From assembly GCF_014358015.1 (NCBI RefSeq), contig NZ_JACONV010000017.1, forward strand, positions 1 to 64,000: a stretch of DNA of 64,000 bases, written 5' to 3'. The notes under the pieces are model-generated. The model made no database searches and was not told the origin of the DNA. It saw nothing but the letters and a program-made list of their open reading frames with translations. The stretch is from Pseudomonas triticifolii (GTDB lineage: Bacteria > Pseudomonadota > Gammaproteobacteria > Pseudomonadales > Pseudomonadaceae). The position numbers and the translations under genes are program-made. This document shows positions 1 to 11,051 of this stretch, piece by piece (position 1 is the stretch's first letter; every line of letters begins with the position of its first letter).

Positions 1-20
1 CCTGCTGGATGTAGTGGCCT

Positions 21-38
21 CTTCGCGAGCAAGCTCGC
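21..38. repeat. REP-like palindrome half downstream of hisC
   Basis: The stretch cttcgcgagcaagctcgc matches the core of the REP units at 18.8 kb. It lies in the 120-base gap after the hisC stop at the window edge. I see no gene in bases 1-120. Confidence 0.6.
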
Positions 39-120
39 ACACAGACTGTGCTACCTGCGCAAGGTAGGCGCTCGGCACGTCACCGGCGTTTTGCCAGTGA
101 CGCGCTGAGTCACTCTTGCC

Positions 121-1173
121 TCAGATATCGCTCAACCCTTCCAGCAACGCCTGATGCTGCTCCGGCGTACCAATGCTGATGCGCAGGAATTGCGCGATGC
201 GTTGCTGCGTGAAGTGACGCACGATCACGCCCTGCTCACGCAGCTTCGCCGCCAGTGCGGCCGCATCGTGCTGCGGGTGGCGGGCGAAGATGAAGTTGGC
301 AGCTGAAGGCAGAACCTCGAAGCCCTTGGCCTGCAATTGCTCGACCAGCGCTTCACGGCTTTCAATGACCTTGTTGCGCGTCACCTCGAAGTGCTCACGA
401 TCCTCGAACGCTGCCGCACCGCCCACATTGGCCATGCGGTCCAGCGGATAGGAGTTGAAGCTGTTCTTGACCCGCTCCAGCGCTTCGATCAGGTCCGGAT
501 GGCCGACCGCAAGCCCGACGCGCAGGCCTGCCAGCGAACGTGATTTGGACAGGGTCTGCGTCACCAGCAGGTTCGGATAGCGATTGACCAGCGCAATCGC
601 AGTCTCGCCGCCAAAGTCGATATAGGCCTCATCCACGACCACCACCGAATCGGGGCTGGACTTGACGATCTGCTCGACGGCATCCAGGGCCAACAGGCAG
701 CCAGTCGGCGCGTTGGGGTTGGGAAAGATGATCCCGGCGTTCGGCCTTGCGTAATCCTCGACCCGGATCTGGAACTGCTCATCCAGCGCGACAGTCTCGT
801 ACTCGATGCCATACAGGCCGCAGTACACCGGATAGAAGCTGTAGCTGATGTCCGGGAATAGCAACGGCGCATCGTGCTTGAACAACCCGTAAAAGATATG
901 CGCCAGCACTTCGTCGGAACCGTTGCCCAGGAAAACCTGGTTCGGCTCGACACGGTAGTAAGTGGCAACGGCCTGCTTGAGCAGATCGCTATTGGGGTCA
1001 GGGTACAGACGCAGGTCGTCAGAGAGCGCACCACGCATGGCCTCAAGCGCCTTGGGCGATGGGCCGTAAGGGTTTTCGTTGGTGTTGAGCTTGACCAGCT
1101 TGCTCAGTTTTGGCTGCTCACCCGGCACGTAAGGCACCAGATCGCGGACAAACGGACTCCAGAATTTACTCAT
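121..1173 (-). CDS. hisC: Histidinol-phosphate aminotransferase
   Basis: This PLP enzyme transaminates imidazole-acetol phosphate to histidinol phosphate in histidine synthesis, in the cytoplasm. The 350-residue protein has the fold-type I aminotransferase landmarks: [12 protein letters not shown] near residue 30, the substrate-binding GNGSDEV near 85, NPNAPTG near 155, DEAYIDF near 182, and the PLP lysine in [16 protein letters not shown] near 210. Length is normal for HisC. Its ATG overlaps the hisD stop by one base, so it is the last gene of a hisD-hisC unit and probably translationally coupled. Pseudomonads often carry a second hisC copy elsewhere, so this may be hisC1. Confidence 0.95.
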   Translation of the reverse strand: MSKFWSPFVRDLVPYVPGEQPKLSKLVKLNTNENPYGPSPKALEAMRGALSDDLRLYPDPNSDLLKQAVATYYRVEPNQVFLGNGSDEVLAHIFYGLFKHDAPLLFPDISYSFYPVYCGLYGIEYETVALDEQFQIRVEDYARPNAGIIFPNPNAPTGCLLALDAVEQIVKSSPDSVVVVDEAYIDFGGETAIALVNRYPNLLVTQTLSKSRSLAGLRVGLAVGHPDLIEALERVKNSFNSYPLDRMANVGGAAAFEDREHFEVTRNKVIESREALVEQLQAKGFEVLPSAANFIFARHPQHDAAALAAKLREQGVIVRHFTQQRIAQFLRISIGTPEQHQALLEGLSDI

Positions 1174-2519
1174 TATTTGCCTTCCTCTGTGCCGCCGGCT
1201 TTCCAGCTCGGGTCGGTAATTCGATATTCGGCGCTGCGGGCATGGCCACTCAGCGACTCGCCACGGGCCAGCACGGAGGCTGTCTTGCCCAATTCAGACG
1301 CACCTTCGGGCGAGCAATAGATGATCGACGAGCGCTTCTGGAAATCGTAAACACCCAGCGGCGACGAAAAGCGCGCCGTACCGGAAGTTGGCAATACGTG
1401 GTTGGGACCGGCGCAATAATCGCCCAGCGCCTCGGACGTGTGACGCCCCATGAAGATGGCACCGGCATGGCGAATATGCGGCAACCACGCTTCCGGATCG
1501 GCCACCGACAATTCCAGGTGTTCAGGCGCAATCCGGTTGGCAACTTCAATGGCTTGAGCCATGTCCGCTACCTTGATCAACGCACCACGACCATTGATGG
1601 ACGTCTCGACAATCGCCGCACGCTCCATCGTTGGCAGCAGGCGCGTAATGCTGGCGGCCACCTTGTCGAGGAACCCGGCGTCCGGACTGACCAGAATCGC
1701 CTGCGCGTCTTCGTCATGCTCGGCCTGGGAGAACAGGTCCATGGCGATCCAGTCAGGATCGGTCTGGCCGTCACACACCACCAGAATCTCGGAAGGACCG
1801 GCGATCATGTCGATGCCGACCTGGCCGAATACATGGCGCTTGGCCGTGGCGACATAAATGTTGCCAGGCCCGACGACCTTGTCGACCTTGGGCACGCTTT
1901 CGGTGCCGTAGGCCAGCGCAGCCACAGCCTGCGCGCCACCGATGGTGAACACACGATCGACACCGGCGATGCAGGCCGCAGCCAGCACCAACTCGTTGAT
2001 CTCGCCACGCGGCGTCGGCACCACCATGACTACTTCGGTCACACCTGCCACTTTGGCAGGGATGGCGTTCATCAACACCGACGACGGATAGGACGCCTTG
2101 CCACCCGGCACATACAAACCAGCACGATCCACTGGGGTGACTTTCTGGCCCAGCACAGTGCCATCGGCTTCGGTGTAGCTCCACGAATCCTGCTTCTGTT
2201 TCTCGTGATAGCTGCGCACGCGCTCGGCGGCTTTCTCAAGCGCCTGACGCTGGACCGGCGTGATACGGGTCAGGGCCAGTTCCAGACGCTCGCGGGGCAG
2301 AATCAAATCGGCCATCGACGCAACCTGCAGGCCATCAAAGCGCTGGGTGAACTCCACCAAGGCCGCATCGCCACGCTCACGCACGGCCTTGATGATGTCG
2401 AGCACGCGCTGATTGACCGAGTCGTCAGACACACTTTCCCAGCTCAGCAGATGATCCAGATGTCGGGCGAAATCCGGGTCGGCAGCATTGAGTCGGCGAA
2501 TTGCAGTGGACGTGGTCAT
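1173..2519 (-). CDS. hisD: Histidinol dehydrogenase
   Basis: This zinc-dependent, NAD-linked enzyme oxidises L-histidinol to L-histidine in two steps, the last reactions of the pathway. The 448-residue protein has the family signature: [12 protein letters not shown] near 225, [10 protein letters not shown] near 245, [16 protein letters not shown] near 268, and the catalytic Glu-His pair in RIAPEHLEL. Length fits a complete HisD. It lies 124 bases downstream of hisG and overlaps hisC by one base. No his leader peptide rich in histidine codons is visible upstream, so classic enterobacterial attenuation is not supported. Confidence 0.96.
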   Translation of the reverse strand: MTTSTAIRRLNAADPDFARHLDHLLSWESVSDDSVNQRVLDIIKAVRERGDAALVEFTQRFDGLQVASMADLILPRERLELALTRITPVQRQALEKAAERVRSYHEKQKQDSWSYTEADGTVLGQKVTPVDRAGLYVPGGKASYPSSVLMNAIPAKVAGVTEVVMVVPTPRGEINELVLAAACIAGVDRVFTIGGAQAVAALAYGTESVPKVDKVVGPGNIYVATAKRHVFGQVGIDMIAGPSEILVVCDGQTDPDWIAMDLFSQAEHDEDAQAILVSPDAGFLDKVAASITRLLPTMERAAIVETSINGRGALIKVADMAQAIEVANRIAPEHLELSVADPEAWLPHIRHAGAIFMGRHTSEALGDYCAGPNHVLPTSGTARFSSPLGVYDFQKRSSIIYCSPEGASELGKTASVLARGESLSGHARSAEYRITDPSWKAGGTEEGK

Positions 2520-2643
2520 GGCGAGGGCCTCAATAATTGGCGGATGCTCAGGAGCCTAAAGCTACCAAGCTATCCGCGCAGGCACCTGAGAAATTTGGCT
2601 ATGACACGGATAGCTGGACGCAACTCAACGTTGCGTGATCGGA

Positions 2644-3279
2644 TCAGCCGCGGTGTCGCGACTCCACTGCCTTGCGCAGGGTGTCAATGAGCGCCTGAAT
2701 GCGCGCGTGCTGCATTTTCATGGAAGCCTTGTTCACCACCAGACGCGAGCTGATGGTGGCGATCAGTTCCTGTGGCTCAAGACCGTTGGCACGCAGCGTG
2801 TTGCCGGTATCGACCACGTCGATGATCTTGTCAGCCAGACCGATCAGCGGTGCCAGCTCCATCGAGCCATACAGCTTGATGATGTCGACTTGGCGGCCTT
2901 GCTCGGCGTAATAGCGCTTGGCGACATTGACGAACTTGGTCGCCACGCGCAGACGGCCCTTGGGCTCGACCGCACCAATGGCACCGGCAGTCATCAGCTT
3001 GCACTTGGCAATCTGCAGATCCAGCGGCTCATACAGGCCCTGGCCGGTGTATTCCATCAGCACATCCTTGCCCGCAACACCCAGGTCGGCAGCGCCATGC
3101 TCGACGTACGTCGGTACATCGGTCGCGCGCACGATCAGCAGACGCACGTCTGGCTGGGTCGTAGGAATGATGAGCTTGCGGCTCTTGTCCGGATTCTCGG
3201 TCGGCACGATGCCCGCTTCAGCGAGAAGCGGCAGGGTGTCATCAAGAATGCGGCCCTTGGACAGTGCGATGGTCAACAT
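2644..3279 (-). CDS. hisG: ATP phosphoribosyltransferase, short form
   Basis: HisG condenses ATP with PRPP, the first committed step of histidine synthesis. It starts [19 protein letters not shown] and contains the PRPP-binding stretch [14 protein letters not shown] near residue 150. At 211 residues it is the short form, lacking the C-terminal regulatory domain of the roughly 300-residue long HisG. Family knowledge says short HisG forms a hetero-octamer with the aminoacyl-tRNA-synthetase-like subunit HisZ for activity and histidine feedback. No hisZ is in this window, so it must lie elsewhere. Its neighbours are murA upstream (155-base gap) and hisD downstream. Confidence 0.95.
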   Translation of the reverse strand: MLTIALSKGRILDDTLPLLAEAGIVPTENPDKSRKLIIPTTQPDVRLLIVRATDVPTYVEHGAADLGVAGKDVLMEYTGQGLYEPLDLQIAKCKLMTAGAIGAVEPKGRLRVATKFVNVAKRYYAEQGRQVDIIKLYGSMELAPLIGLADKIIDVVDTGNTLRANGLEPQELIATISSRLVVNKASMKMQHARIQALIDTLRKAVESRHRG

Positions 3280-3399
3280 GGGAAACGTAAGTCCTTATCA
3301 GGAAACTTTTGGCATGACGCAAACGGCGCATGACAACCCTCAGGCAACGGATGCCGGAGGTGGAACGAATCAGAAAATCACACCGGCTATCGAACAGCA

Positions 3400-3425
3400 A
3401 CCCTGACGCCGAAAAGCGCCAGGGT
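3400..3425. other. Hairpin between murA and hisG
   Basis: The sequence accctg-a-cgc-cgaaaa-gcg-c-cagggt forms a compact stem-loop just after the murA stop. No U-tract follows on either strand, so it may be a processing or attenuation hairpin rather than a strong intrinsic terminator. Confidence 0.35.
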
Positions 3426-3434
3426 CGCAAACGA

Positions 3435-4962
<1,528 letters not shown>

Positions 4963-5008
4963 GCTTAACCTCGATCGGCGCTGAACGCGCGCGGGTCGGC
5001 CATGATAC

Positions 5009-5063
5009 AAAAAAGCCCATGCTATGCGAACCCCGGTGATGGGGCGGCGGACAGAGGGCTTTT
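5009..5063 (-). terminator. Intrinsic terminator after mlaB
   Basis: Read on the minus strand, aaaagccc and gggctttttt form the outer arms of a hairpin, with an inner cccc/gggg pairing, ending in six Us. It falls between the mlaB stop and the ibaG start and would end the mla operon transcript. Confidence 0.6.
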
Positions 5064-5075
5064 CCGATCTACCGG

Positions 5076-5381
5076 TTAATGGATGTCCAGAAGCTCGTTC
5101 AGGCCTGAAACCTGAGCGATTTTACGCATGTCTTCGGGCAAAGACTGCACTTTGATCGTTTTGCCGGCTTCACTTGCATCGCGCATAAAAGCCAGCAGCA
5201 GGGCCAGGCCCACGCTGCTGGACTTCTCGACGCCCGAGCAATCCAGCGTCAGGCTGTTCAAGTCGCCGGACCTGATCAGGGCTGCGCCCTGCTTGCGCAG
5301 TTGCGGCCCTGTACGGTAATCCAGCACGCCGACCAGTTTCAGTTCACCAGGCCCGACCAGGCGGACAGCCGTCTCGGTCAT
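5076..5381 (-). CDS. mlaB: STAS-domain protein MlaB
   Basis: MlaB is the cytoplasmic STAS subunit of the MlaFEDB inner-membrane complex, which moves phospholipids between the inner and outer membranes to keep the outer leaflet asymmetric. The 101-residue protein is a single STAS domain. The signature LTLDCSGVEKSSSVGLALLLAFM (residues about 44-66) sits at the usual position for a SpoIIAA-like fold. Its start overlaps the mlaC stop by four bases, indicating coupling. It is the last gene of the operon before a terminator. Confidence 0.9.
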   Translation of the reverse strand: MTETAVRLVGPGELKLVGVLDYRTGPQLRKQGAALIRSGDLNSLTLDCSGVEKSSSVGLALLLAFMRDASEAGKTIKVQSLPEDMRKIAQVSGLNELLDIH

Positions 5382-6031
5382 TGCGCGGTCTTCTGCGCAG
5401 CTTCGTCGGTGGTTTCCTTGGCCTTCGCCACTTCGCCCGCCCAGCCATCGATGGTTTTGTCCAGATCGTTGCCGTTACGCTGCATGGCGTCGGAGAACTG
5501 ATCACGGAACAGCTTGCCGATGTTGATACCGTTGATGATGACGTTACGCACCTTCCACTCACCGCTGATTTTTTCCAGGGTGTAGGAAACCGGGTAAACA
5601 GCGCCATTGTTGCCTTTGACCTGCATGTCGACGCTGGTGCGATCAGCCCCCTCATCCTTGGCAGGCGCGACGGTAATGCCCTGGTTGTTGTATTCCAGCA
5701 AGGCATTGCCATAGAACTGCATCAGGCTGCGCTTGAAGTTTTCCTGAAAGCGCTGCATTTGTGCAGGGGTCGCCTTGCGCGAATACTTGACGGTCATGAT
5801 GCTGCGAGAAATGCCGTCAGCGTCCACAACCGGACCGACGATGCGGTTCAAGGCATCGTAAAAGGCCCCCGGATTGGTTTTGTACTGTTCCTTGTTGGCG
5901 GCCAGGTCGCTCAACAACTCCTTGGTGGTGCGATCTACCAGGTCATGAGCTGAAGGCGACGTCGCAGCGTTGGCCAGCATCGGCAGGGTAGCCAGTAATA
6001 CCAGCAGGCCACGGCGCAGAATAGAGATCAT
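5378..6031 (-). CDS. mlaC: Periplasmic phospholipid shuttle MlaC
   Basis: MlaC carries phospholipid across the periplasm between the outer-membrane MlaA complex and inner-membrane MlaFEDB. The 217-residue protein starts MISILRRGLLVLLATLPMLANAATS, a clear Sec signal peptide with cleavage likely after ANA. The body matches the MlaC/Ttg2D (Tol_Tol_Ttg2) family, with FQENFKRSLMQFYGNALLEYN near residue 100. It lies 10 bases after mlaD. The C-terminal tail, about 30 residues rich in Ala, Lys and Glu, looks like a low-complexity extension. Confidence 0.93.
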   Translation of the reverse strand: MISILRRGLLVLLATLPMLANAATSPSAHDLVDRTTKELLSDLAANKEQYKTNPGAFYDALNRIVGPVVDADGISRSIMTVKYSRKATPAQMQRFQENFKRSLMQFYGNALLEYNNQGITVAPAKDEGADRTSVDMQVKGNNGAVYPVSYTLEKISGEWKVRNVIINGINIGKLFRDQFSDAMQRNGNDLDKTIDGWAGEVAKAKETTDEAAQKTAQ

Positions 6032-6041
6032 TTAAAGCTCC

Positions 6042-6509
6042 TTACTTGGCGTCTTTACTTACGGTATTGAGCAGGAATTTCCCGATCAGATCTTCGAGCA
6101 CAAGCGACGACTGCGTGTCATGGATGGTTGCCCCGTCCTTGAGCAGCGCTTCATCGCCGCCGACGCTCAACCCAATGTATTTTTCACCCAGCAGGCCAGC
6201 CGTCAGGATCGACGCAGTGGAGTCCGCGGGAAGGTTGTCGACCTTCTTCTGGATCTCCAGCGTGACACGACCGGTAAAGGAATCACGATCCAGATCGATC
6301 GCGGTAACCTTGCCGATCGTCACGCCAGCCATGCTTACCTTGGCTCTGACAGTCAAACCGGCAATATTGTCGAAGTAGGCGTAAAGTTTATAACTGTCGT
6401 TGGTCGCACTGGTGCTCAGACCACTGACTCGCAGGGCCAGCAAGAGCAAAGCCAGTATCCCGGCCAGCAGGAACAGGCCGACACCGGTTTCGATGGCGCG
6501 GTTTTGCAT
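6042..6509 (-). CDS. mlaD: MCE-domain membrane protein MlaD
   Basis: MlaD forms a hexameric ring anchored in the inner membrane that binds phospholipid and sits on the MlaE permease. The 155-residue protein has one N-terminal transmembrane helix (VGLFLLAGILALLLLALRV, residues about 10-28). A single MCE domain follows (YKLYAYFDNIAGLTVRAKVSMAGVTIGKV) ending with LLGEKYIGLSVGG. Start and stop share a base with mlaE, so expression is coupled. It is also known as ttg2C in Pseudomonas. Confidence 0.94.
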   Translation of the reverse strand: MQNRAIETGVGLFLLAGILALLLLALRVSGLSTSATNDSYKLYAYFDNIAGLTVRAKVSMAGVTIGKVTAIDLDRDSFTGRVTLEIQKKVDNLPADSTASILTAGLLGEKYIGLSVGGDEALLKDGATIHDTQSSLVLEDLIGKFLLNTVSKDAK

Positions 6510-7306
6510 CAGAAATCTCCAAACATCAAGGCGGTCAAAATAAAGTCCAGGCCCAACACTGCCAGCGAGGCATAAACCACGGTTTTGGTCGTGGCGCGAC
6601 TGATGCCCTCGGAAGTGGGCTCACAGTCATACCCCTGAAAAACGGCAATCCATGTCACCACAAAGGCAAATACGACGCTTTTGATGACCCCGTTAAGCAC
6701 ATCATTCGTGAAGGAAACGCTGTTCTGCATGTTCGACCAGAAAGAACCTTCATAGACTCCCAACCAGTCGATCGCGACCCAGGATCCACCCCAGATACCG
6801 ACCACGCTGAAGATCATTGCCAGAATCGGCAACGAGATAAACCCCGCCCAAAGGCGCGGTGCAACGATGTATTTGAGCGGATCGACGCCGATCATTTCCA
6901 GACTGGACAGCTGTTCGGTCGATTTCATGTTGCCGATCTCGGCCGTCAGCGCTGAACCGGCGCGCCCCGCGAACAGCAGCGCGGCAACGACCGGCCCCAG
7001 TTCACGCAGCAAGGTCAGCGCAACCATCTGGCCCACCGCCTGCTCCGAACCGTACTGGCTCAGAATGCTGAAGCCCTGAAGCGCAAGCACCATGCCGATG
7101 AACATACCCGACACAACAATGATGACCAGCGACATCACGCCGACCGAGTACAACTGCCTGACCAGCAGCTGAAAGCTGCTGCCGGTTCCGCCACGCCCCA
7201 ACAGGGCATGACCGAGAAAGATCCCTGAACGCCCCAGAACGGTAACGATATCTATGGCCGAACGCCCAAGCAGGCGGACACGGTCCATCAATGACTTCTT
7301 GCGCAT
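6509..7306 (-). CDS. mlaE: Phospholipid ABC permease MlaE
   Basis: MlaE is the integral permease of the MlaFEDB transporter. The 265-residue protein has several hydrophobic helices and the MlaE/YrbE core pattern [20 protein letters not shown] near residue 107, followed by [21 protein letters not shown], the coupling region that contacts the ATPase. The start [15 protein letters not shown] gives the amphipathic N-terminus usual in the family. It overlaps both neighbours by one base. Confidence 0.94.
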   Translation of the reverse strand: MRKKSLMDRVRLLGRSAIDIVTVLGRSGIFLGHALLGRGGTGSSFQLLVRQLYSVGVMSLVIIVVSGMFIGMVLALQGFSILSQYGSEQAVGQMVALTLLRELGPVVAALLFAGRAGSALTAEIGNMKSTEQLSSLEMIGVDPLKYIVAPRLWAGFISLPILAMIFSVVGIWGGSWVAIDWLGVYEGSFWSNMQNSVSFTNDVLNGVIKSVVFAFVVTWIAVFQGYDCEPTSEGISRATTKTVVYASLAVLGLDFILTALMFGDF

Positions 7307-8115
7307 CAGCGCTTCCCCAAAAGATCTTCGCGAAAATCCGGAGCCGGATAGTGAAACGGCACAGGGCCATCCGGTTCGCCGGTCATGAATTGACGAATGC
7401 GCGGGTTATCCGAAGACAACAGCTCCTGCGGCGTCCCCTGCCCGAGTACCTGGCCGTCACCCACGACGTACAGATAATCGGCGATGCTCGCCGTCTCGCT
7501 CAGATCATGTGACACCACAATACTGGTAATGCCCAATGCATCGTTTAGCAGCCGGATCAGACGCACCAGCACGCCCATCGCAATCGGGTCCTGACCGACG
7601 AAGGGCTCGTCGTACATCAGAATCTGCGGATCCATGGCGATTGCACGCGCCAGCGCAACGCGTCGCTTCATGCCACCGGACAGCTCGTCGGGCATCAGTT
7701 CGACGGCCCCGCGCAGCCCCACTGCCTGCAATTTCAGCAACACGATGTCACGAATCATTTCTTCGGGCAGATCGGTATGCACGCGCAACGGAAAGGCGAC
7801 GTTTTCGAACACATCCAGATCGGTGAACAGCGCGCCGCTCTGAAAGAGCACGCCCATGTGCTTGCGGGCATCGAACAGATCGCTGCGCGAAAGCTCGGGC
7901 AGGTTCTGACCGTTGACCCATACCTGGCCTTCGCTGGGGCGCAGCTGCGCGCCCATCAAACGCAGCAGAGTGGTCTTGCCGCTGCCCGATGGCCCCATGA
8001 TCCCGGTGACTTTGCCCCGAGGAATACGAATATCGACATTATTGAAAATGCTGCGCGCACCGCGTTTGAAAGAAACCCCTTTCAACTCGACGGCGTAGGC
8101 GTCATCAGGACTCAT
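7306..8115 (-). CDS. mlaF: Phospholipid ABC ATPase MlaF
   Basis: MlaF powers the Mla phospholipid transporter by ATP hydrolysis. The 269-residue protein has Walker [10 protein letters not shown] (about 41-49), signature [14 protein letters not shown] (about 145), Walker B ILMYDEPF, and the switch histidine in VVSHD. It is the first gene of mlaFEDCB on this strand, facing away from kdsD across a 305-base gap. In Pseudomonas this operon is also called ttg2 and has been linked to solvent and membrane tolerance. Confidence 0.95.
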   Translation of the reverse strand: MSPDDAYAVELKGVSFKRGARSIFNNVDIRIPRGKVTGIMGPSGSGKTTLLRLMGAQLRPSEGQVWVNGQNLPELSRSDLFDARKHMGVLFQSGALFTDLDVFENVAFPLRVHTDLPEEMIRDIVLLKLQAVGLRGAVELMPDELSGGMKRRVALARAIAMDPQILMYDEPFVGQDPIAMGVLVRLIRLLNDALGITSIVVSHDLSETASIADYLYVVGDGQVLGQGTPQELLSSDNPRIRQFMTGEPDGPVPFHYPAPDFREDLLGKR

Positions 8116-8201
8116 CTAAACTCCTTGCGATACAGCCTCCCTCCTCAGCCGCCGAGTCCCGAAGGAAGACAGGCTGTCCAGGCGGGCCGAACAGGGCGCG
8201 A

Positions 8202-8230
8202 ACTATACCATCCTCGTTACGGCCACCCAA
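8202..8230 (-). promoter_or_regulatory. Candidate sigma-70 promoter of mlaFEDCB
   Basis: On the minus strand TTGGGT is followed after 17 bases by TATAGT, about 80 bases before the mlaF start. Spacing is ideal; the -35 matches only the TTG. The rest of the 8116-8420 gap shows only this and the kdsD -10. Confidence 0.4.
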
Positions 8231-8381
8231 GAAGAGAACCAGTAGGTTCAGTTATTCACCGATATTTTTTAAGCCTATGACGCGATAGCCAACTGCCCGA
8301 GTACAGACCTGCCAACCCGTAGGAAATTCGTTTAAAAACATCACAACGACGATCAGACGTGAGGGAATCGTACATTACCGC

Positions 8382-8387
8382 TATAAT
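8382..8387 (+). promoter_or_regulatory. -10 element upstream of kdsD
   Basis: A perfect TATAAT lies 33 bases before the kdsD ATG. No clear -35 is visible at 16-18 bases upstream, so this is a candidate start of the kds-lpt transcript only. Confidence 0.4.
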
Positions 8388-8420
8388 CGCCGGCTTTCAG
8401 CAGGCCGACCCTTTCAAGAT

Positions 8421-9395
8421 ATGAACCAATCCAGTGACCTGATCCAATCCGCGCAACGCACCATCCGCCTCGAGATAGAAGCCATTGAAGGCTTGCTGGG
8501 ACGTCTTGATGCCGATTTCGTGCGCGCGTGCGACATGATCCTGGCCAGCAAAGGGCGCGTCGTCGTAGTCGGCATGGGTAAATCCGGCCACGTAGGCAAC
8601 AAGATTGCCGCGACACTGGCGAGCACCGGCACCACCTCATTTTTTGTACACCCGGCCGAAGCCAGCCATGGCGACATGGGCATGATCACTCGCGATGACA
8701 TCATTTTGGCCCTGTCCAACTCGGGCACGACCAACGAGATCGTCACCCTGCTGCCGTTGATCAAGCGTCTGGGCATCAAGATGATCAGCCTGACCGGCAA
8801 CCCGGACTCGACGCTGGCCAAGGCGGCTGACGTCAACCTCAACGTCCAGGTCGCTCACGAAGCCTGCCCGCTCAACCTTGCGCCTACCTCCTCGACCACC
8901 GCCACACTGGTGATGGGCGATGCGCTGGCAGTCGCGCTGCTCGAAGCACGTGGATTCACGGCTGAAGACTTCGCCTTTTCCCACCCTGGCGGTGCACTGG
9001 GTCGACGCCTGCTGCTGAAGGTCGAGCACGTCATGCATTCCGGCGATGCACTGCCTACCGTTCAACGCGGCACGCTGTTGCGCGATGCGCTGCTGGAAAT
9101 GACCCGCAAGGGCCTGGGCATGACTGCGATACTTGAAACGGACGGCACGCTGGCCGGGATCTTCACGGACGGCGACTTGCGCCGCACCCTGGACCGCCCG
9201 ATCGATATTCGCCAGACCACCATCGACGAAGTCATGACGCTTCACGGCAAGACGGCCCATGCGGACATGCTCGCCGCCGAAGCCCTGAAAATAATGGAAG
9301 ACTTCAAGATCAGCGCCCTGATCGTGGTTGATCCACAAGACCGCCCGGTCGGCGCGTTCAATTTGCAGGACCTACTGCGCGCGGGAGTGATGTGA
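8421..9395 (+). CDS. kdsD: D-arabinose 5-phosphate isomerase
   Basis: KdsD converts ribulose 5-phosphate to arabinose 5-phosphate, the first step towards Kdo of the LPS inner core. The 324-residue protein has an N-terminal SIS sugar-isomerase domain (GRVVVVGMGKSGHVGNKIAA near 50; SNSGTTNEI near 97) and two C-terminal CBS domains (from about VEHVMHSGDALPTV near 207). Its TGA stop overlaps the kdsC ATG in TGATG. It opens the kdsD-kdsC-lptCAB operon. Confidence 0.96.
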   Translation: MNQSSDLIQSAQRTIRLEIEAIEGLLGRLDADFVRACDMILASKGRVVVVGMGKSGHVGNKIAATLASTGTTSFFVHPAEASHGDMGMITRDDIILALSNSGTTNEIVTLLPLIKRLGIKMISLTGNPDSTLAKAADVNLNVQVAHEACPLNLAPTSSTTATLVMGDALAVALLEARGFTAEDFAFSHPGGALGRRLLLKVEHVMHSGDALPTVQRGTLLRDALLEMTRKGLGMTAILETDGTLAGIFTDGDLRRTLDRPIDIRQTTIDEVMTLHGKTAHADMLAAEALKIMEDFKISALIVVDPQDRPVGAFNLQDLLRAGVM

Positions 9396-9934
9396 TGCAG
9401 ACCCAGACAGCTCACAGCGAACTGATGCAACGCGGCAAGGCCATTAAACTGGCGGTCTTCGACGTCGATGGCGTGCTGACCGACGGGCGACTCTACTTCC
9501 TTGAAGACGGTAGCGAATTCAAGACATTCAACACGCTCGACGGCCAAGGCATCAAAATGCTGATAGCCTCCGGTGTAACGACGGCTATCATCAGCGGTCG
9601 AAAGACACCCGTAGTCGAGCGCCGGGCCAAAAACCTGGGCATCGAGCACCTGTATCAGGGGCGTGAAGACAAGCTGGTGGTCCTTGACCAACTGCTGAGC
9701 GAATTGAAATTGAGTTACGAACAGGTCGCCTATCTGGGTGACGATCTGCCAGACTTGCCAGTCATCCGACGCGTCGGCCTGGGCATGGCGGTTGCCAACG
9801 CGGCCGGGTTCGTTCGCCAGCACGCGCACGGGGTTACACAGGCGCGCGGCGGCGAAGGTGCGGCACGCGAATTCTGCGAACTGATTCTGAGTGCGCAAGG
9901 CAACCTTGAAGCGGCTCACTCCGCCTATTTATAG
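9395..9934 (+). CDS. kdsC: Kdo 8-phosphate phosphatase
   Basis: KdsC removes the phosphate of Kdo-8-P to release Kdo for LPS. It is a small HAD phosphatase without a cap domain: DVDGVLTDG (motif I, about residues 24-32), SGRKTPVVERRAKNLG (motif II) and YLGDDLPDLPV (motif IV). The product is about 179 residues from the ATG at 9395. A GTG one codon upstream is an equivalent alternative, and both overlap the end of kdsD. Confidence 0.94.
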   Translation: MQTQTAHSELMQRGKAIKLAVFDVDGVLTDGRLYFLEDGSEFKTFNTLDGQGIKMLIASGVTTAIISGRKTPVVERRAKNLGIEHLYQGREDKLVVLDQLLSELKLSYEQVAYLGDDLPDLPVIRRVGLGMAVANAAGFVRQHAHGVTQARGGEGAAREFCELILSAQGNLEAAHSAYL

Positions 9935-9943
9935 AAGCCATTT

Positions 9944-10516
9944 ATGTTCAGTAAAAAAATTCGAAAGTACCTGCTTTTCGGAGTACTGGCGCTGTTGCTC
10001 GCCGCTGTCGGCTACTGGAACGTAAGCCCGGAAAGTTTCATGGACCAGCCTGTGGCTGCTGCCGACGAAAACGCGATTGATTACTACGCAATCAACGCGC
10101 ACAGCGTCCAGTACCTGCCCGATGGCAAGCTCCAGTACGACATGACTGCCGACAAGGTCGAGCACGTGAAGGCCACTGACGTGACCCTGCTGACCACGCC
10201 TGACCTGCAGATGTACCGCGGCACCCTCTTCCCCTGGCATGTACAGAGCAAGCAGGGCGAGGTATCGCCCGGCGGCGACCAGGTCGAACTCATCGATTCC
10301 GTTCGCGTTGCGCGAACCGACGAAAAACAACGTACGACTATCATCACCAGTAGTCGCATGACGGTATTCCCACAGAAGCAATATGCGCAGACCGAGCAAG
10401 TCGTTAGAATCGACGGCGCGGGCGGTGTCACTACGGCCAAGGGAATGAAAGCGTATTTGAACGACGGCAGGATGGACCTGCTGTCCAACGTAAGAGGACA
10501 GTATGAGGCTCGTTAA
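9944..10516 (+). CDS. lptC: LPS export protein LptC
   Basis: LptC is a bitopic inner-membrane protein that takes LPS from LptB2FG and passes it to LptA. The 190-residue protein has a single N-terminal transmembrane helix (YLLFGVLALLLAAVGYW, about 9-25). A periplasmic beta-jellyroll follows with the family pattern LTTPDLQMYR and AKGMKAYLNDGRMDLLSNVRGQYEAR at the end. It starts nine bases after kdsC and overlaps lptA by 14 bases. Confidence 0.94.
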   Translation: MFSKKIRKYLLFGVLALLLAAVGYWNVSPESFMDQPVAAADENAIDYYAINAHSVQYLPDGKLQYDMTADKVEHVKATDVTLLTTPDLQMYRGTLFPWHVQSKQGEVSPGGDQVELIDSVRVARTDEKQRTTIITSSRMTVFPQKQYAQTEQVVRIDGAGGVTTAKGMKAYLNDGRMDLLSNVRGQYEAR

Positions 10517-11051
10517 AACTCTTCCTTTCTTGCTCGGCCTGGGCGCAGCACTGGGAAGCGCGAGCGCCTGGTCTCTGCCGACCGACCGCGATCAGCCGAT
10601 CCACATCCAGTCCGACGATGCGCAGCTCGATGACAAGAAAGGCGTTGCCACCTACAAGGGCAATGTCATCATCACGCAAGGCTCGATGAAGATCACCGGC
10701 AACACCGTGACCATCACCCGTAATGCACAGGGCGAAGTTGACGTATTCACCTCCGTTGGCAACCTGGCGTACTACGAGCAGAAGCCTGCCGTGGACAAGC
10801 CGATCGTGCAGGCCTATGCCGTCACCATTCAGTACTACGCGGCGCAGGATCGTATCGTGCTGATCGACAAGGCCAAGGTCATCAATGACGGCAACACGTC
10901 CGAAGGCGAGAAGATCGTCTACGACACCGTCAAGCAGATCGTCAGCGCAGGCCGGGCCAATGGCGGTGCGAAAGTGACAGCCCCGCGCCCACGGATCGAC
11001 ATGGTCATCCAGCCGAAAAAGAAAACCGATCAACCGCAGAAGGCCCAGTAA
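10503..11051 (+). CDS. lptA: Periplasmic LPS bridge protein LptA (LptH)
   Basis: LptA builds the periplasmic bridge on which LPS travels to LptDE in the outer membrane; in P. aeruginosa the orthologue is called LptH. The 182-residue protein has a Sec signal peptide (MRLVKTLPFLLGLGAALG, cleavage probably after SASA) and an OstA-like jellyroll with QSDDAQLDDKKGVATYKGNV and ITRNAQGEVDVFTSVGN. It abuts lptB with no gap. The lysine-rich C-terminal tail (PKKKTDQPQKAQ) is typical of pseudomonad LptA proteins. Confidence 0.94.
   Translation: MRLVKTLPFLLGLGAALGSASAWSLPTDRDQPIHIQSDDAQLDDKKGVATYKGNVIITQGSMKITGNTVTITRNAQGEVDVFTSVGNLAYYEQKPAVDKPIVQAYAVTIQYYAAQDRIVLIDKAKVINDGNTSEGEKIVYDTVKQIVSAGRANGGAKVTAPRPRIDMVIQPKKKTDQPQKAQ

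Noticed and set aside
1110-2690. Open frame of over 500 codons opposite hisD
   Set aside because: Shadow of a GC-rich gene in the antisense frame; it is rich in Arg and His and resembles no family, while hisD is unmistakable.
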